Source: Zygnema cylindricum | Taxonomy: Eukaryota; Streptophyta; Zygnematophyceae; Zygnematales; Zygnemataceae | DNA: 42,454 nucleotides | Direction of reading: 5' to 3' | Assembly: GCA_037447655.1 (NCBI GenBank) | Contig: JBBHKE010000072.1 | Span: 1 to 42,454, forward strand | Shown: positions 23,089-36,200 of the stretch, piece by piece | Numbering within the stretch: the stretch's first letter is position 1 | How the letters are laid out: every line of letters starts with the position of its first letter | The notes under the pieces: model-generated | The model's database searches: none | Told to the model about the DNA's origin: nothing | What the model saw: only the letters and a program-made list of their open reading frames with translations | Position numbers and translations under genes: made by a program

Positions 23089-23808
23089 TTTTTTTATTTA
23101 CACCGTCAGATTCAGACGATCGGACGGTCTCCGATCAAAGTAGCGATCTAAGAAGATCACATGAAAAGCCCATAACACAACTTACGATAAAGGCGCCGAC
23201 CAAAGGCCTACCATAAAAACGCCTACTTTTGAACTATGTAACAAACAAAAAGTTATTTAAAAAAAATCAAAATTGAAAATTCGAACTACAGGAAAGGTAC
23301 CATGATAGCATAGGGAAGCGATGACGTCGGATAATATTGAACTGTTTAAACGTCACCTGTTGCAACGAGAGTCCGAACTTTTACCAAACATGTGACCGAT
23401 TACGTCGAACAGGGACACGGCGGCCGCTTACATGGATGTATCGAGATGGCAAATAGGTGTCAATGATGCGCTCAGTTTTGTTTCCCTCTGGTACTTATTC
23501 TACAAAAAAATCGTATTGTATGAAAACTGCTCGAACTTAAACTCAAAAATCTCGAACTTTAATGGATTGTACTAAAGAATTTTCGAACTACGTCGCATAT
23601 AGCGTTTCCAATTGTTTTCGCACATTTGAAACGTCCTTCCAACAGTTTCCGCCAATTTTTCACCGTGCGCACGTGTCAGTTTTTTTTGGAGAACACTACG
23701 CGGAATATAAAAACATGATTTTTCCATCTCAACCGTCAGATTTGCCATCTCATGAATGTGAACAAAGTCTAAACTTTCAAGGCCAAAAAAAGCATTAGCG
23801 CAAATAGC

Positions 23809-23819
23809 GATTCACGGTG
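23809..23819. repeat. Single right TIR-like end
   Basis: gattcacggtg matches the right ends of the elements at 247-811 (gattcgcggtg) and 41118-41714 (gattcaaggtg) at 10 of 11 positions each, and agcgcaaatag before it resembles their subterminal bases. The adjacent TA is not kept and no left end was found within about 1 kb. Confidence 0.4.
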
Positions 23820-24191
23820 TCCTGGACTGTACTATTCATAGAAAGAAATACTGAGTTCATGATGTCCTCCAGTTGGGAACAGCGCAACAGGGATAACTTT
23901 TTGTACTTCGTTTCCATCTCTGTACCTGTAACGGATACTTTGTTTTTTGCTCTCTTGCAGCCATGCTAAACTTACTGCATGACTGCAGATGGTTCACACC
24001 TTCATATTCCTTTTACCTTTTAAGGGACAACATAAGCCAGCTGTGAGATCTTGTCATTAATCATAATTCAACTTGAATTCAATTTTTGAAATCATGTGAG
24101 AATATTAACTCAATTCTATCATGTACAAGAAAGTCACCAGTTGGATATTTTTATAAACATGTTATGTTAGTCTTCAATCAAATCCACGGAA

Positions 24192-27100
24192 ATGGCATCA
24201 TCTTTGAAACCGCGAGTATGTGAAAAAGAGGGAGAGTCTCAAGAAGAGACGAGTGATTCGCAAACAAATGGACGGGAAACATTGGTAGGAAGTATTGATG
24301 GATTGAGCCTTGATACATATTTACCAGAATCTGTGAATGTTTTGAAGGAAGAATTGGCAGCTGCAAAGCAACATGCTGCAAAGTTATTGGAAGAAAGAGC
24401 AGAAAAGGAGAATATATTAAAGGGTTATCAGCAAGCCATTTCTCAGAGGGATACAATAATACAGCATGTGGCGAACGAACTTACTAGTTTTGACGTTAAG
24501 GAATCTGTGGATGATCTAGAAGCTATATTTCAACAGTCTCTTGCAAAGATTGAACGAGAGCGTTTGGAGAAACGAGAACTGGAAGCAGTGAGAGAAAGGA
24601 AGGACAAAGACACGGAAAAGCAAATTTCTGAACTGAAAGAAGCAATTGTTTTGGTAGAACAGAGGTCCGAGGACTCGTACACTCAAATGATGATGGAAGT
24701 CGCTAAGAAGTTAGAAACTGGAGAATGGATTACGGCCGAGGATTTGGTGAAAGAAAGGGCCTTGATAGTGGAGCTGCGAGAAGAATTAGAGAGGAAAAGT
24801 AGCATGGTGAGTCAATTTGAAAATGTCTTGGAGCTGGAGAAACGTGCACGAGTCAAGGAAATTGAAATGTTTAAGAACTTGCTGCATAACAAGGAGGACG
24901 AGAAAGTGGAGGTTGAGAACAAGCTTCACAAGTTGAAGAAAGGAGTGAAGGAGCAATTGGTCCAAATTTCCGAAGAAAAATCTGCTACACATTCCGGGAC
25001 ATGGAGGGAACCGCAGTCACCTGAGTCAGTTTCGAAGCATACTAGACTAGCATGTGGTACATTAAGAGCAGGGAGAGAAAAGTCAAAAACTATGCAACTT
25101 ATTGAAAAGCTCGAGGAACAGAGAGAAAATGCACTATCCATGCTTTACAAGGTGAAAAATTTGGTGTTAAGTGCGCATGCAGAATTAGGAGAGCTTCGGA
25201 GTCAAATTCAAGAAATGCATATGAGGCTCGAAGAGAAGTCGATCCTTAGTCTTCGATTAGGAGAGGAACAAAAAATATCTGAGAAGGAAGTGGAAGAACT
25301 TCAAGTACGATTGGGAGAGGAACAAAAAAGATCCGAGAAGGAAGTGGAAGAACTTCAAGTGCAGTTGGAGATGCATAAAGAGGAACTTGAAAGGGCACAA
25401 CTACAATTGAAGACTGAGAGGGCCAGTATTGAAGAATGGGCTGAGGTTGCCGATAGCCTCCAAGCCGCCATTGACATAACAAATGAAAGAATGTCGGACG
25501 TGACAAACATGCTGCATGTTAAGGAAGTTGAAGCCGTTCAACTGCAAAAGGAGGTCGAGGATTTGAAAGGAGCTCTAACCAAGAATCAGACAACAATAAG
25601 AACGTCGGCAAAGACACTAGAAATTGAGCAGAGAAGAGCAGCTGAGTTGGAGAGGAAGCTCGTTGAAACGTTAAAGGAGAAGGAGGATATAATTGCTAAC
25701 ACAAAAGAGAGAGCCGAGAAACTTGAGAGCCATCTACGGAGCTCACAGATAGCTGCATTTCGCGAAGTCAAAGCAGCAGGATTTTTAAGAGAAGAGTTGA
25801 CGGCAGAGAGGGAGAGGATGAGAGAGAAGGAGGAATTATTTGCAAAATGCGGTCAAAACTGGAAAAGTGAGAAGGAAAAAGAGTTAGGTCTGTTAGAGAA
25901 GAAAGTGATTGAATTACAGACGAAACTGAATGATCTTGCCAAGGAGTTGACATGGGAGAGGAAAGAACGTTTGCGAATAGAGTCAGAACTTGCAGATAGT
26001 AGTAAGCACTTGTGTGGGGAGAGAGATGTGCTGGCAAAGGAGGTGGATGAACAGAGGCAAAAATTTATGTCCCTTGGGTCAAACATGAAGCTTGCTCTGT
26101 CGAGTGGCTTAGAGGATGCTCTTCACCTATCTATCTGTAAAGCTGAGTTGAAGAGGAAGCAAGAGTACGAATCAACCCTTGAGAATAGAAACAGGCAGTT
26201 GAGTGAGGAGAGGGATGCGTTGGTGAAGAGGGTTGCTGAAGAGAAGCAGAAGGTGGTATCTCTTAAGGCTCATATGGGGTTTACTTTGTCAAGGGGTTTA
26301 GAGGATGCCCTTCATTTATCTATGGCTGAAACTGTGTTAAAAAAATTGCAAGAGAAACAACTTGCAGAATGCAGCCAAAACTGGAGAAGTGAGAAGGAAA
26401 AGGAGTTACATATGTTAGAGTTGAAAGTTGTTGAATTACAGACGAAAATGAATGATCAGGCCAAGGAGTTAACATGGGAGAGGAAAGAACGTTTGCGTAT
26501 AGAGTCAGAACTTGCGCATAGAAGTAAGCAGTTGTTTGAGGAGAGAGATGTGCTAGCAAAGGAGGTTGCTGAAGAGAGGCAGATATTTATGTCTCTTGAG
26601 TCAAACATGAGGCTTGCTCTGTCGAGTGGCTTAGAGGATGCTCTTCACCTATCCATCTGTAAAGCTGAGTTGAACAGGAAGCAAAATCACGAATCAGACC
26701 TTGTGAATACAATAAGACAGTCGGGTGAGGAGAGGGATGCGCTGGTGAAGTGGGTTGTTGAAGAGAAGCAGAAGGTGTTGTCTATTAAGGCTCATATGGA
26801 GTTTACTTTGTCAAGGGGTTTAGAGGATGCCCTTCGTTTATCTATGGCTGAAACCGAGTTAAGAAGAATGCAAGAGGACGAGTTGAGGTTGAATGCAGAG
26901 TTGGTCGAAATCAAGGAGAAAGAGAAGGAGCAGGCAGAAATTTTACGTCTAAGGATCTGTGAGTTGGAAGACAATTTGAGACAAGAGAAAGAGGTGAGAA
27001 AATCAGAGCTGGCTCAAAAAAATAAACAACTCTGTGAGGAGAGAGAAATAGTGGCGAAGGAGATTTCAAGGGAGAGGCAGAAGGTAGTGTCTTTGGGCTC

Positions 27101-30100
27101 ACACATGAGGTTTGCGCTGGCAAATGGTTTGGAGGATGCCCTTAATTTGTCCATCACCAAAGCGGAGTTGGCCAGGAAGCGACAGAATGAGTTGAAATTG
27201 ATTGAAGAATTGGCGGTAGAAGTCAACGAGAAAGAGGAAGCATGCAAAAAAGTTACTCAGGTCGAAGAAGTGGTAGTTGTTTTGAGACAAAGGATTGATG
27301 ACTTGGAAGGTGATTTGAGACATGCGAAAAATATGAGGGATAAAGTTGAAGGATTGCTGGAGGAACGAAAACAACTCCTAGGACAAATGGTAGAGGATTT
27401 GCAAAGAGAGGTATGGAAGGAGAAAGAAAATGCACGTTGTTTGGTGCAAGATTTAGAAAGGATATTAGCTAAGGAACTCGATAATAGTGTTCGCAACGCG
27501 ATTCTGGAAAGGACTATAGGAGCAGAAAATGAGAGATCACAATTTTTGGAAAAATCAATAGAGGATAGCCGAGCGGCTCTTGAAGAGGAGAAGTCTTTGT
27601 CCCGCAAGCTGGCCCAACAAGCGGAGATAGAAAAGGAAAATGGTGTGCACTTGACAGGATTGCTTGATGCGTTGTATCTTCAGGAAGGAAAGTTGCAAGA
27701 GGAGTTAAAAACAGCGAAAAATGAGCTTCAATATTTTAATGATTCGAAAGCAAAGCTTGAGCGAGAGCTGGCAAATGCGAGAAATGCAGTTCAAGCTTTG
27801 ACTATTAGACAGCAAGAAACAGAGATTGAATTGGAAGAGAAGGTGAGGAAGACAAAGGACTTTCACGAAGGAAATTTCGAAGTACTGCAAGTTCAATTGA
27901 ACAAACTCCTGCACAAATCGGAGCTTCAAAAGAAAGAAGTTGAGGCCATTCAGAGACGGGAAGCCGAGTTAGAAGCAGCTTTGTTTGCTAGAGAGTTGGT
28001 CCTCAAAAAGCAAGATTCAGACCTCGAGGAGTTAAAAATAGTCAAAGAAGAGTTCCAACAATTGAATGAATTGAAAATAAATCTGGAGGCTGAGCTGGTA
28101 AACGAGAAAGAGACGGTTCTGGCACTCGCGATTCGCCAACAAGAACTAGAGATTGAAATGGAAAATGTGCGGAAATCAAAGAGTGTCCTTGAAGACAATG
28201 TAAGAGATCTGGACGGTCAAGTGACTGAACTCTTGCGGAAAGCAGAGATGCTAAAGGAAGAAAACATGGCCTTTCAGGGAAGGGAAATAGAGTTCAAATC
28301 GGTATTATCAGGAAAAGAGTCGGCTCTCAAGAAGCATGATGACGATCGCAAGGAAGCCCTTGAACGGTTAAATCAAGGGATGGAAGAAGTTGACCGACTC
28401 ATGAATGAAAAGGAAGTGATGAGAAAGAAAGTGGATGAACTAGAGGGGAGGTTGAAGGAATTAGAATGGTGTGAGACAGTTGCAAATAGAAATGCAGAAG
28501 CCTTGTTGGTTAAGGAAACGGAAATGGAGCAAAAGTTTAAGAAAGCAGAAGAAGGTAACAAACGGTTGGAAGATGAACTTCTCGCCAAGGAAGTGGAAAT
28601 GGGACAGCGGTGCAGTATGCTACTGCAGGCACTTGAAGGTGAAAGGGAGAAGCAGGAGAGTCAAAACTCGCCGACGATCATTATTGACCTGAAAAGGGAC
28701 GTGGAAATGAAAGAACAGGAAATTAGGCGATATCTTCAACTGTTACAAGAAGCAGAAGAGCAAATTACGGCTATGAAGGAAGAAGTGAGACAGCTGAGAA
28801 TGTCAAATGCGGCAAATGAAAGAAATGATTACCAGGGTGGTGGATTAGAAGAGCACATTGTGCGTGCAGATGAATTCAGGGAACTCAAGGAAGTAAATAA
28901 TCAATTAGAACTAGAGCTCAAAGATATGGTGGCACAAAAAGAAGCGGAAGAGTCTGCGAGGTTGTCTTTAGAAGAAAGGGCAACTTATGCAGGGCAAAAA
29001 TGTTCGAAATTTGAGGAGGAAGTAAAATTTCTGGCAGAAAGACTCAATTTTGCTGTAAATGCAAAGCAGGAAACTGAAAGGCAACTTATAGAGAAGAAGG
29101 AATTGTCCACGGAATTGAGGCGAGAATTGGACGTGATGATCCAATGGAAACAACAGAATGAGCGGACATTGATGCATTTAAAGGAGCGATTAGAGCTAGA
29201 ACAACAAGTTTCTTTGAAAAACGAGGAAGAGTTGAAACGTTTAAGGTTTGAAATAGTCAAATGTAAGGATGAAATAGTCAAATATGAGGATGAAATAGTC
29301 AAATATAATGATGACTTAGTCAAATGTAAGGACGAAATGGTCACATGTAGGAGTGAAACAATTAAATGTAAGGACGAAGCTGCAAAGTGGGAAAATGAAG
29401 CGAAAATTTCCAAACAAAAGATCGTAGAAGTTGGATCAAATATGCGCGAAGCAGAGGAGTCATGGAATAGAAAAGAAGAAGATGGAAGGAGGAAAACATC
29501 AGAATTGGAGCTGATGGTAAAGAAGTTAGAGGAGGAAGTCAAACTTCGACAGGGGGAAGTTACAAAGAAAGAGGAGGAATTGGAGGCTATGGAAAGAGAA
29601 ATTGCAGGCTGTTTGGAGTATTTAGCTAATTGGGCAAAAAGAGTACCTGTTGGCAGCACAGATGGTAAAGCCAGAATAAATGAGGGAAGTACAGAGGTGA
29701 ACAAAAATATCAAAGCGAATGGGGATAATGGTCAGCAATGCCCAAAAAATGGTGCGAACAGTCTCAAGGTAGAAAGTGAGGGAGAAAAGAGAAGCGAAAA
29801 GGGTCTGGAATTGACAGCGAGAATACAATTACAAACACTCTGGGAAATGTGAGTTTTGGAGACTGCTTTTTTTTTTACTGTTTATATTTTGTCGTTTGAA
29901 TGTATTAAGAGCTCTTATTTGATAAGGCATGATTGTTCTTGTAATGGTATTTTTGTTTTTTTGAGAGAAGGCACGACTTTCTCCTGATGGTCTCCAGCTT
30001 GTTTAACGGCTGACTTTCTTGCAGTTTGAAGGAGATTGAAAAGTCACTTATGGGTAAATTATCAGCTCTTGAGAAACAATGCGCAAAACAAAGGAGACAA

Positions 30101-30754
30101 CTTCAGTTGTTTCACTCAAATTATCAGAAGTCTGAGGCTGAGGTGCTATTCCTGCAATCCTTTTACTTCTCATTTCTTTCTGGTTCTTTATTAACCAGTC
30201 GATTCTTGCCATGTCTTTTGTTGATGCATTGTTCTATCCCTGGTAATATCCTTTTACATTTTATTGCTCATTTCCCTTATTTTAGAAAGCCATCAATGCT
30301 CCTGGAATTGCTTTTGATTGATGCATTATCCCTCGCGCTCTTTTTCCTTTTTTTTTTCACCTTTTCTCGGGGAATAAGGTATATCTTGTTTAATTCCTTC
30401 CTGGTTGGACTTCATTTTCATGACATTTCATGTGCCTCATTTCTGCATTACACAATTTCATCTCTCTTACCGGTGTAATTCTCTCCCGTCCTTTTCTTCA
30501 TGTTTCTTGAATGCCTCGTCTACCTTTCAATCATCAGTGCGTCATATTTAACATGTCCGAAGAATTGTCCCCGACTCTCTATAATTGACTTGTCGTTTCA
30601 AATTTCAATTTCTTTGAGGGCTTATTTTGAAAAGGATTGAGTTTTTTTGCAGGTTGAATTGCTTCACAAGGATGTGGAGACACTCGATATTATTTTGGCT
30701 GAGACTGATATGCGCCTCACCAGCTTTTCTGGGGTTCTCAAACATTTTCCAGGG
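24192..30754 (+). CDS. Giant coiled-coil protein, at least 1959 residues, 3' end unresolved
   Basis: Exon 1 is 24192-29848, exon 2 30025-30142 and exon 3 30653-30754; both introns are GT-AG and the phases fit (2, then 0). ATG 24192 is the first after an in-frame stop at 24168. Almost the whole protein is charged heptad coiled coil rich in E, K, L, Q and R, as in golgins, filament-like or tethering proteins. I do not recognise a named family. Residues ~552-725 and ~726-899 are a near-perfect tandem duplication, and the motif GLEDAL(x)LS occurs five times (residues 639, 702, 813, 876, 979). Smaller repeats lie at 25254-25361 and 29250-29396. No signal peptide or transmembrane segment is evident. 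Beyond exon 3 the frame would reach TAG at 30797-30799 if unspliced; the donor GTGAGG after residue 1959 suggests more exons. Confidence 0.85.
25254..25361 (+). repeat. 54-bp tandem duplication inside the coiled-coil exon
   Basis: Two 54-bp units (25254-25307 and 25308-25361) encode RLGEEQKISEKEVEELQV and RLGEEQKRSEKEVEELQV. They differ at few bases, so the duplication is recent. The unit is 18 residues, not a multiple of seven, so it shifts the heptad register. Confidence 0.85.
25845..26888 (+). repeat. 522-bp tandem duplication inside the coiled-coil exon
   Basis: Two units of 522 bp (174 residues; boundaries approximate) with high identity. Each contains QNW(K/R)SEKEKEL, KELTWERKERLRIESEL, SSGLEDALHLSI and SRGLEDAL(H/R)LSM. 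A third, partial and more diverged unit follows to about 27185 (GLEDALNLSI). Confidence 0.9.
29250..29396 (+). repeat. 21-bp minisatellite coding exact heptads
   Basis: Seven 21-bp units encode seven-residue steps: EIVKCKD, EIVKYED, EIVKYND, DLVKCKD, EMVTCRS, ETIKCKD, EAAKWEN. The repeat length equals one coiled-coil heptad, so unit gain or loss would keep both frame and register. Cys recurs at position five in four units. Confidence 0.88.
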
Positions 30755-33276
30755 GTGAGGATAAGAAAGTTAAATTATGATTTGTTTAAACCTGGTTAGG
30801 CCGAGCTCAAATTTGGGGAGATCATATGGATTACGTTGTTTCCCTTGAGGATTGGAAAGTGAAAAGCCCTCCCTTTGGTTTGCAAAGTTGTCGCCTTTTG
30901 TGATCATGGCTGTTAACGTTAATCATTCGTTCAAACATCGAGGCAAACCCCTAATCCTAGCCTTAACTCTACCTTAACCCTAATCTTAACGCTAACCCGA
31001 ATTCTAACTCTGTAGCTATGAGGGCTGGGTTCATGACAGATGCCTGATTTTATAGCAAAGGTCAAAGCTGTAGCGGCAAATCGATTTTTGGATGGTCCTC
31101 GACCAATGAACTGAATATTGTTTGTGAGCCTACATCACGTCCGAGTAAGGTGAGTTAATGTTAGCCCTCACTAGTAATAAATTCAGGGATATTTACCTTA
31201 ATGGATGCATAATGTGTTATGATTTTTTCATGGACATGTTTTGTATTTAAGGTTTTGGTTGGTTTTTCGATTCATTCACTTGTGTTAAGCCATTTTTATG
31301 ATATATGGTTTTTTTTTTTCAAGCAAAGATACCATTGGTACCATATTTTAATAATGTACAATGTTGTAGGTCTTTTTTTCTGTTACCATGTTTTGGTTGA
31401 CTTTGTTAAGTTTTGTGTAAACAGTCTTATGGAGACACATTCCCTAGCCTTTTTAAGAGACATAGATACCTCAATTCTCAGTTCAGTTGTCGGATCGTCC
31501 TCACTGTTAGCTACATGGGAAAATTGTGAATTATTATTATTATTTTCCAGCACTTCCCATACTCAAAAAGCTACCTCACATTATTTAATAACACCCGCGC
31601 AGCTCACTTACGACTTTTTAACTGTGCAGGTACTTTGTTAACATCACAATTTTTTAATTTATTTGAGCGGAAATGAGTGGAAATGAGTGGAGATGCTCAA
31701 TAACCATCCGGGTTTCAGTTTTGCACGGTAATGTTGAGCTTAGAGTTGTGCATTGTTCATATGTTTGGTTTACGTTGAGAAAAGCTACTAATATTAGGAT
31801 TCAACGATGTTCCCAACATGGAACATCACTTGTAACGTTAAGTCAACAGGTGACTAAAACTGGAACACCATTTGTTGTTTCTTTTTTTACCAGCTGCTGA
31901 AAAAGGTGTCAAATATAACAACAGAAGTAAAAACAACAGTGGGCAGCATAGATTGGTCGTGAGAGATTCTTCACTCTCACCTCCCTTACTCTCTCGATAA
32001 CTTGCTTGCTCCATCATCACCTTGCTATTCAATCATGTGCTATCAAAATCCCAGCATTGCGTCACAAGAACATTGTGTTGACTGTGTTTATCTGTTAACT
32101 GTATTTTTTCTGTTAACTTTTGGTCTTGCCAAAACAACGATAGTGTCAATGGATATAAAAATTTTATGGGTGTGCAAACAAGAATCCTTTGTGGTGCAAG
32201 AACACAATAGACTATTGTAAAGTCTTAGTGTGGATCTCCTTGTCGTCGCTTGATTGGCTGTGGGGTTTGGATTTCAATGATTAATTGGTTGATATGTTTG
32301 CAGCTCGTCTGAGTGTCTTTATTTTGTTCAATGAGCATACTCTTTTCTGTTTATTGTTTTTGATGACCTTTTTTTTGAAACTTTTGATCTTGTTTTTTCA
32401 ATTTTGCTGTATCAAACAAATTACAAAATTGTCGGCCACAATTCTACCTGTTTCATTTCTGTCCCTTGGAGACGCTCAGAGGTTCTAACCACACACTGCC
32501 GTTTGTTATTGGACACACTATCTTGTACATTGGCATCCCAAATCCTTTTTAAAAACGTATGTTTATGTTGCTGTCAATTCTTGGTTTTTACAAAATCTGA
32601 GATTATAGGTAATTTCCTAACTTCAGCTACTACCATGATCCTGCTGACTATGGAAATATTCGAGGAACTTATGTACAAGAGTTTGACTCAATACTTTGTT
32701 ATTCAAAAATTAATTGTTTTGCAAAATTCTATGTCAAACGTACTGTTAGGAATCCAAAAATGTCAGCAAAATTTTGTGTGCTTGATCAAGTATATGGGCA
32801 TTTTAGGTTTGTCGTGAGCTGAAGAGCCACTTTTGCAACTAGAAAAGTTCAGGAATTGATGTCTGTTTCACTATAATTTGAAAGCTTTAAAACATTTTTC
32901 ACGCAACAAATTGATTTTTTTTTTCTCTTCCACCAGTTCGAACCAACAGAGTAACCTAATCAAAAAAACTAAAATTCTAGCCACACATCCCCTCCAACAT
33001 ACGGCAAGTCATACAATAGTGAGTAGAAAGCTCTAACAGGTATAGACTGACTTTATTGAACTTTTTTTGCTGGTGGTGGGTTAAGGCTGGCCCTTGAAGC
33101 ATGTTACGGTCAAAATTATCGATGTTTTCAACCAGAAAAGAAAAACATATACACAAGTGTGATCCAGGACATCATCAACAAAATCCAGCTGAAAGTGCAA
33201 TAGGATCAAAAAAAACTGGTGTAACCTTGACTTTCCCAAATCCTATTCGGAAAAAGCCTCAGATGACTATCGCATT
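30755..33276. other. Region between convergent genes; may hold further coiled-coil exons
   Basis: Should contain the 3' end of the coiled-coil gene and the 3' UTR of the isocitrate dehydrogenase gene. One candidate exon, 31551-31629, has a good acceptor (tattttccag) and donor (GCAG|gtactt) and is open in the required phase 0, but its product (HFPYSKSYL…) is not coiled-coil-like and I do not support it firmly. Other open frames are T-rich and unconvincing. Confidence 0.35.
30947..31010. repeat. Degenerate telomere-like repeat
   Basis: About 60 bp of imperfect cctaaccctaa/ccttaaccctaat units (e.g. accttaaccctaatcttaac at 30971-30990). The sequence resembles plant-type CCCTAAA or CCCTAA telomere repeats with many substitutions. 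It lies in the non-coding stretch after exon 3 of the coiled-coil gene. Confidence 0.5.
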
Positions 33277-36200
33277 TTATAGTCGAGCTTTTGCTAGTGC
33301 CTGTTCTGTCATATTGTCCACTATCGCTTGGGCAAACTCTGAGCATTTCAAAAGTTTTGCCTCTGGGTCGTGCATTTGTCGGTGGAAGTCATATGTGACC
33401 TTCTTCTGTGCGATGGTGCGGTCCATTCCCGCCACAATGAGATCCGCAGCCTCGTTCCAGTCAATATGGCGCAGTAAAAGCTCTCCTGATAGAATCACCG
33501 ACCCTGGGTTGACCTTATCCTGCAAACAAAGAAACAAAAAAAGACACAGAGCAAATCACTCTAGTGGTTCATTAAACCTTCAAAACAGATTCCGAAACAG
33601 AATGAAAACAATACGCCAACAAGAGGGTACTTGAGGCTGTCGAACAAGAGCATGTTAGATAGAGGAATTTTCTTTTCAAGAAAACAAAGAAGTCAAAAAT
33701 TTAAAAGAATTGAAGGATTCAAAAGAATTCAAAAGACATTGTTCTAAAATTGTAAAGAATTGTTCTAAAACACATGACATTATGTTTTCGCTTTTGTATG
33801 TTCGCATTGATCGTTGCTAGACGCTCTTAATGCCGCAGTCTAGAATTCTACTACCAGCAAAAGTCGAGTGATATCTAACAGTTCAGTATCTAGAGTCTAG
33901 TCATCTTACCTGTTCTATGCTATTCTAGCTTCTAAGACCTAGTTTCTAGAATACAGATCTGATTTAGTTATCCGACTATATCACCTGAACCACCTAGACC
34001 TCGGATCTCTCTCTGATCTTATCTCTCAGCCTACATAGAAGAGAGCCTTACCTTTCCGGTTTGAAGAGCCAAGGACTTGGGCCCGGCAGGGCTCTCATGT
34101 CTATTTTGTCTTTCCATCGCTCTTTTCTATTTGCTGGCATGTCTTCTAACTCAATATAGCACAGGGCACGTATTACATGCCTAGATATCATTGCTAAATG
34201 GCACAGCAATAACAGCAAAATGACCTATATGGTATTAGATGATTCCTATTTTCAAGATTGTCTGTTGGTCTGATATGGCAAGTGTCTGCTTTTCCCTTTT
34301 TCACTTAATATGACAAGCACTGACACACTGCCTGATTTTTTTGTCTCAATCAGACATCCCAATCTTTTGTTTCTTTCAACAGCAGAGCAATATATATATA
34401 GTGTTAAGTAATGATTGGAATCAAAGTCGAATTACCGCGATAACGTTACATCGAATTATCGACGAGCTAACCTAACCGCAAAGTGTACTGAACCCACTCC
34501 ATATATTAATCCATAAAAAATCTTGACCAAACACTTAATTGGACGTAATTTCTGCGCACAAATTAAGAAAAATATAATTGCAGGTACAAATTTAAACATT
34601 TGAAAGACAGAAATTATTTTCTATGGGAAATCAGGAACTCATATTTGAACAGCTCTAAGGGAGCTCTGCACCTGATTTGCATATTTTGGTGCGGTGCCAT
34701 GTGTCGCTTCAAATATGGCGTGGCCTGTCTCATAGTTGATATTGCCACCTGGAGCAATGCCTATTCCGCCCACCTACAGAACAAGAGAAGCACATAAAAA
34801 TAGAATTGCTTAAAGGAATGCAGGCCAAAATAAACTTATTCCAGTCCTCACTGACAAAGAAATGTCAATACAGAACAAAGATAAACAGCACCCATTTATC
34901 GCTATTAGTGTTAATGGTTTTTGGCCTTCAAACTCATGTTTCTCTCTGCACATGTGTTTGTTTTTCACTTTGAAGCCAATCCGAGACTGACCTTTCGAAG
35001 ACTGACCGGACCGGACATCAGATTGATAATTCAAGGTTGCACGAGGTGTGATTAGTTTGAAGGCCATAATTACATTAACGTTAATAGCGACATGGTGTAC
35101 ATTAACCTTCCAGAGTTCCAAAACAAGGAGTTGAAACAGCTCCAGAGTACAAAGAGGGAAACCCACCTGTGCGGCTAAAGCATCGCTCAAATAATCCCCG
35201 TTCAAATTTAGTGTTGCCACAACATCAAAAGTTGTCGGACGTGTTAGTACCTGCACAGACGAATCTCGATACCCATATTTGAGATCTCAGCACTTAACAA
35301 CTCAAAAAGTGAAATGTCGTGGGACACGCCTCTAAGGTTCACCACTATGAAGTGTTCACAGTCGGAGGAACAATGTAAGTAGATAGCATATCCTGGACAA
35401 GCCTTAAATGTTCACCATAATTAGTGAGAATTTATCTCACATGTGCAAGGGAACAGTGTGTGTCCACAGATATTCGTAAAGTTTCTAAATCAGGTGCAGT
35501 CCATTATATGACAAATTTATGTTCATGAAAAAGCAAAGCCATCGCATAGACTTAAACAAGAATTAAAATGGCCCAGGCTAACGTTTGTTAGCAGTGTAAT
35601 GAAAAAAGAAAAAGAACAAAGAAAAAAGTAATGTCCCGTCATGATGATGCTACAAGCATCTCCAATAGCAGCTCACCTGCTGAAGAGCAATATCTGCAAT
35701 TGCATCGCGTATCAAAAGTTTATTTTTCCATTTTCCATTTCCATGAGAGGCATGGAGCTCTTCCAAGACACCTTCCACCTCTTTGCATATTTCCTCCTTC
35801 CGTTTAGGCGGCATAAGATCATAGCCAGGCTCCAAAATTTGGGCATTTTCCTGTTCAGTCATATGCCAAAGATGAATCAAAGTTCAATGAAAATGATGGG
35901 GTAATAACACGAAAGAAACTTACCCTGATTTTGAAAGTGAATCATACATTTTTCTGAGTAGCAGTACGTACAATTACTCAAAAAACTGTACAAACTGTAC
36001 AATTTACAAAACGAGAGTGAAACTTCGATAGTGTAATAAACTTATCATTCTACAACAGGATATGGTCATGTGGAGAAACATCACTGCTTCCAAAACAACG
36101 GCTCTCATCAGTATCACAATGAACATGAATAGGTGTCTACTTCTCAACGTACTTGGGAACCGGTTCATCAGGCAAATTTTAGGGTCATTCTATGACCGCT

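Larger units (their letters stand above)
21891..24191. other. Divergent intergenic region with repeat fragments
   Basis: Lies between the divergently transcribed NSRP1-like and coiled-coil genes, so it should contain both promoters. It holds repeat copy B (22072-22168), a partial copy at 22196-22221, a cluster of attcggacc motifs (23019-23088) and one TIR-like end (23809-23819). The motif ttttcgcacatttgaaacgt near 23615 resembles the start of repeat A. No gene recognised. Confidence 0.45.

Noticed and set aside
24193-29713. Many minus-strand frames opposite the coiled-coil exon, such as 28985-29713
   Set aside because: They are shadows of a long, low-stop, purine-rich coding exon and have Ser/Phe-rich composition.
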